Positions 29,694 through 30,024 of a DNA stretch of 30,024 nucleotides are shown here, one piece after another. The notes under the pieces are model-generated. The model searched no databases and was not told the origin of the DNA. It was given only the letters and a program-made list of their open reading frames with translations. The stretch comes from a virus. The position numbers were made by a program, and so were the translations under genes. The stretch is taken from positions 1 to 30,024 of IMG/VR virus record IMGVR_UViG_3300032287_000924; one strand, 5' to 3'. Numbering within the stretch: position 1 is the stretch's first letter; each line of letters begins with the position of its first letter.

Positions 29694-30024
29694 TTATGCG
29701 TAACCGTAGCTTGCGGCTGCTAATCCATATCTAGCAGTACCAACCCCTGTTGTATCTGTAGCAACTACACCTGTATTTGATACTAAATTAGTTAATGAAT
29801 AAATTGTTGAACCGCCGGCAGTGCTGGCCCCATATCCAAATATAGCTGTATCAACCCCGTATCCTGCGGCTGCTAATGCGTATCTAGCAGTACCAACCCC
29901 AGTAGTATCTGTCGCAACTACACCAGTGTTTGATACTAGATTAGTTATTGATGTATTGCTACCAGTATTACCATAACCAAAAATAGCTTGGCCAGAACTG
30001 CCATAGCCGGCGGCTGCTAATGCA
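29694..30024 (-). CDS. C-terminal end of a kelch-like repeat protein (runs off the window)
   Basis: An open frame enters from the right edge and ends at TAA (29696-29694), encoding about 109 residues. It holds two full repeats and part of a third of the type LTNLVSNTGVVATDTTGVG, then TARYALAAAGYG, then TAIFGYG. The Arg-Tyr-x-Leu-Ala-Ala-x-x-Tyr-Gly and aromatic-Gly-Tyr-Gly pattern with a 48-51 residue period suggests kelch-type beta-propeller blades. I recall similar phage repeat proteins in aquatic myophages, probably virion surface or fibre components. No function is established. Start and total repeat number lie outside the window. Confidence 0.75.
   Translation of the reverse strand, partial: ALAAAGYGSSGQAIFGYGNTGSNTSITNLVSNTGVVATDTTGVGTARYALAAAGYGVDTAIFGYGASTAGGSTIYSLTNLVSNTGVVATDTTGVGTARYGLAAASYGYA
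29713..30017 (-). repeat. 153/144-bp tandem coding repeats
   Basis: The 8-mer gcggctgc and its following block ctaat-cgtatctagcagtaccaacc recur at 29713, 29866 and 30010 on the plus strand, with spacings of 153 and 144 bp. Copies are highly similar at DNA level outside the variable loop, so recombination between blades is plausible. Confidence 0.85.

Noticed and set aside
1-30024. tRNA genes
   Set aside because: Intergenic gaps were read for cloverleaf-type arms and a GTTC-type T loop; none was convincing. The gaps are nearly all too short for a tRNA.

Overview
The window is a segment of a lytic, T4-like tailed phage (myovirus) genome of the aquatic type. The evidence is a contractile-tail sheath (gp18) next to a tail tube (gp19), a gp13-type neck protein, a gp4 head-completion nuclease, a gp16-type small terminase, a gp44 clamp-loader ATPase, a PhoH ATPase, a GroES-like co-chaperonin, a GH19 endolysin and a deoxynucleotide kinase. 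Genes are tightly packed, often overlap by 4 bp, are AT-rich, and nearly all lie on the minus strand. The host cannot be named from the sequence. PhoH, the co-chaperonin and the long fibre and Ig-like proteins fit a marine or freshwater bacterium.

Layout, read along the minus strand from the right edge: the end of a kelch-like repeat protein (30024-29694); neck protein gp13; a ParB/sulfiredoxin-like small protein; a dNMP kinase; tail sheath, tail tube, a tube-like baseplate-junction protein, a small conserved protein and gp4; two tandem paralogous glycosyltransferase-like genes in a very AT-rich stretch; small terminase; a 207-aa protein; an 844-aa acidic repeat protein; a 1263-aa tail fibre; endolysin; an 826-aa Ig-like structural protein; a 421-aa fibre/baseplate protein; several conserved small proteins including a short DnaE (Pol III alpha)-like fragment; a GroES-like co-chaperonin; gp44; then two more unknowns, a holin-like protein and the start of a J-domain protein at the left edge. 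Only two genes are on the plus strand: phoH (2083-2862) and an HNH/zinc-ribbon protein (27423-27776). No stretch of more than 300 bp lacks a gene. The two largest gaps are the divergent regions 1914-2082 and 27304-27422, and both hold promoters.

The control signals are the most unusual part. Octamers of the T4 late-promoter type (GATAAATA, AATAAATA, ACTAAATA and similar) sit just upstream of most structural genes. Two architectures recur. In seven genes a promoter core lies only 4-6 nt before the ATG with no usable ribosome-binding site, which predicts leaderless transcripts (five late-type, two sigma70-type). In four others the promoter lies in or beside an inverted repeat that would hide the ribosome-binding site on read-through RNA but not on RNA started at that promoter, as is known for some T4 late genes. 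Replication and nucleotide genes (gp44, dNMP kinase, PhoH), folding helpers (J-domain, GroES-like), virion parts and lysis genes (GH19 endolysin, holin-like) are interleaved, unlike the stricter blocks of T4.
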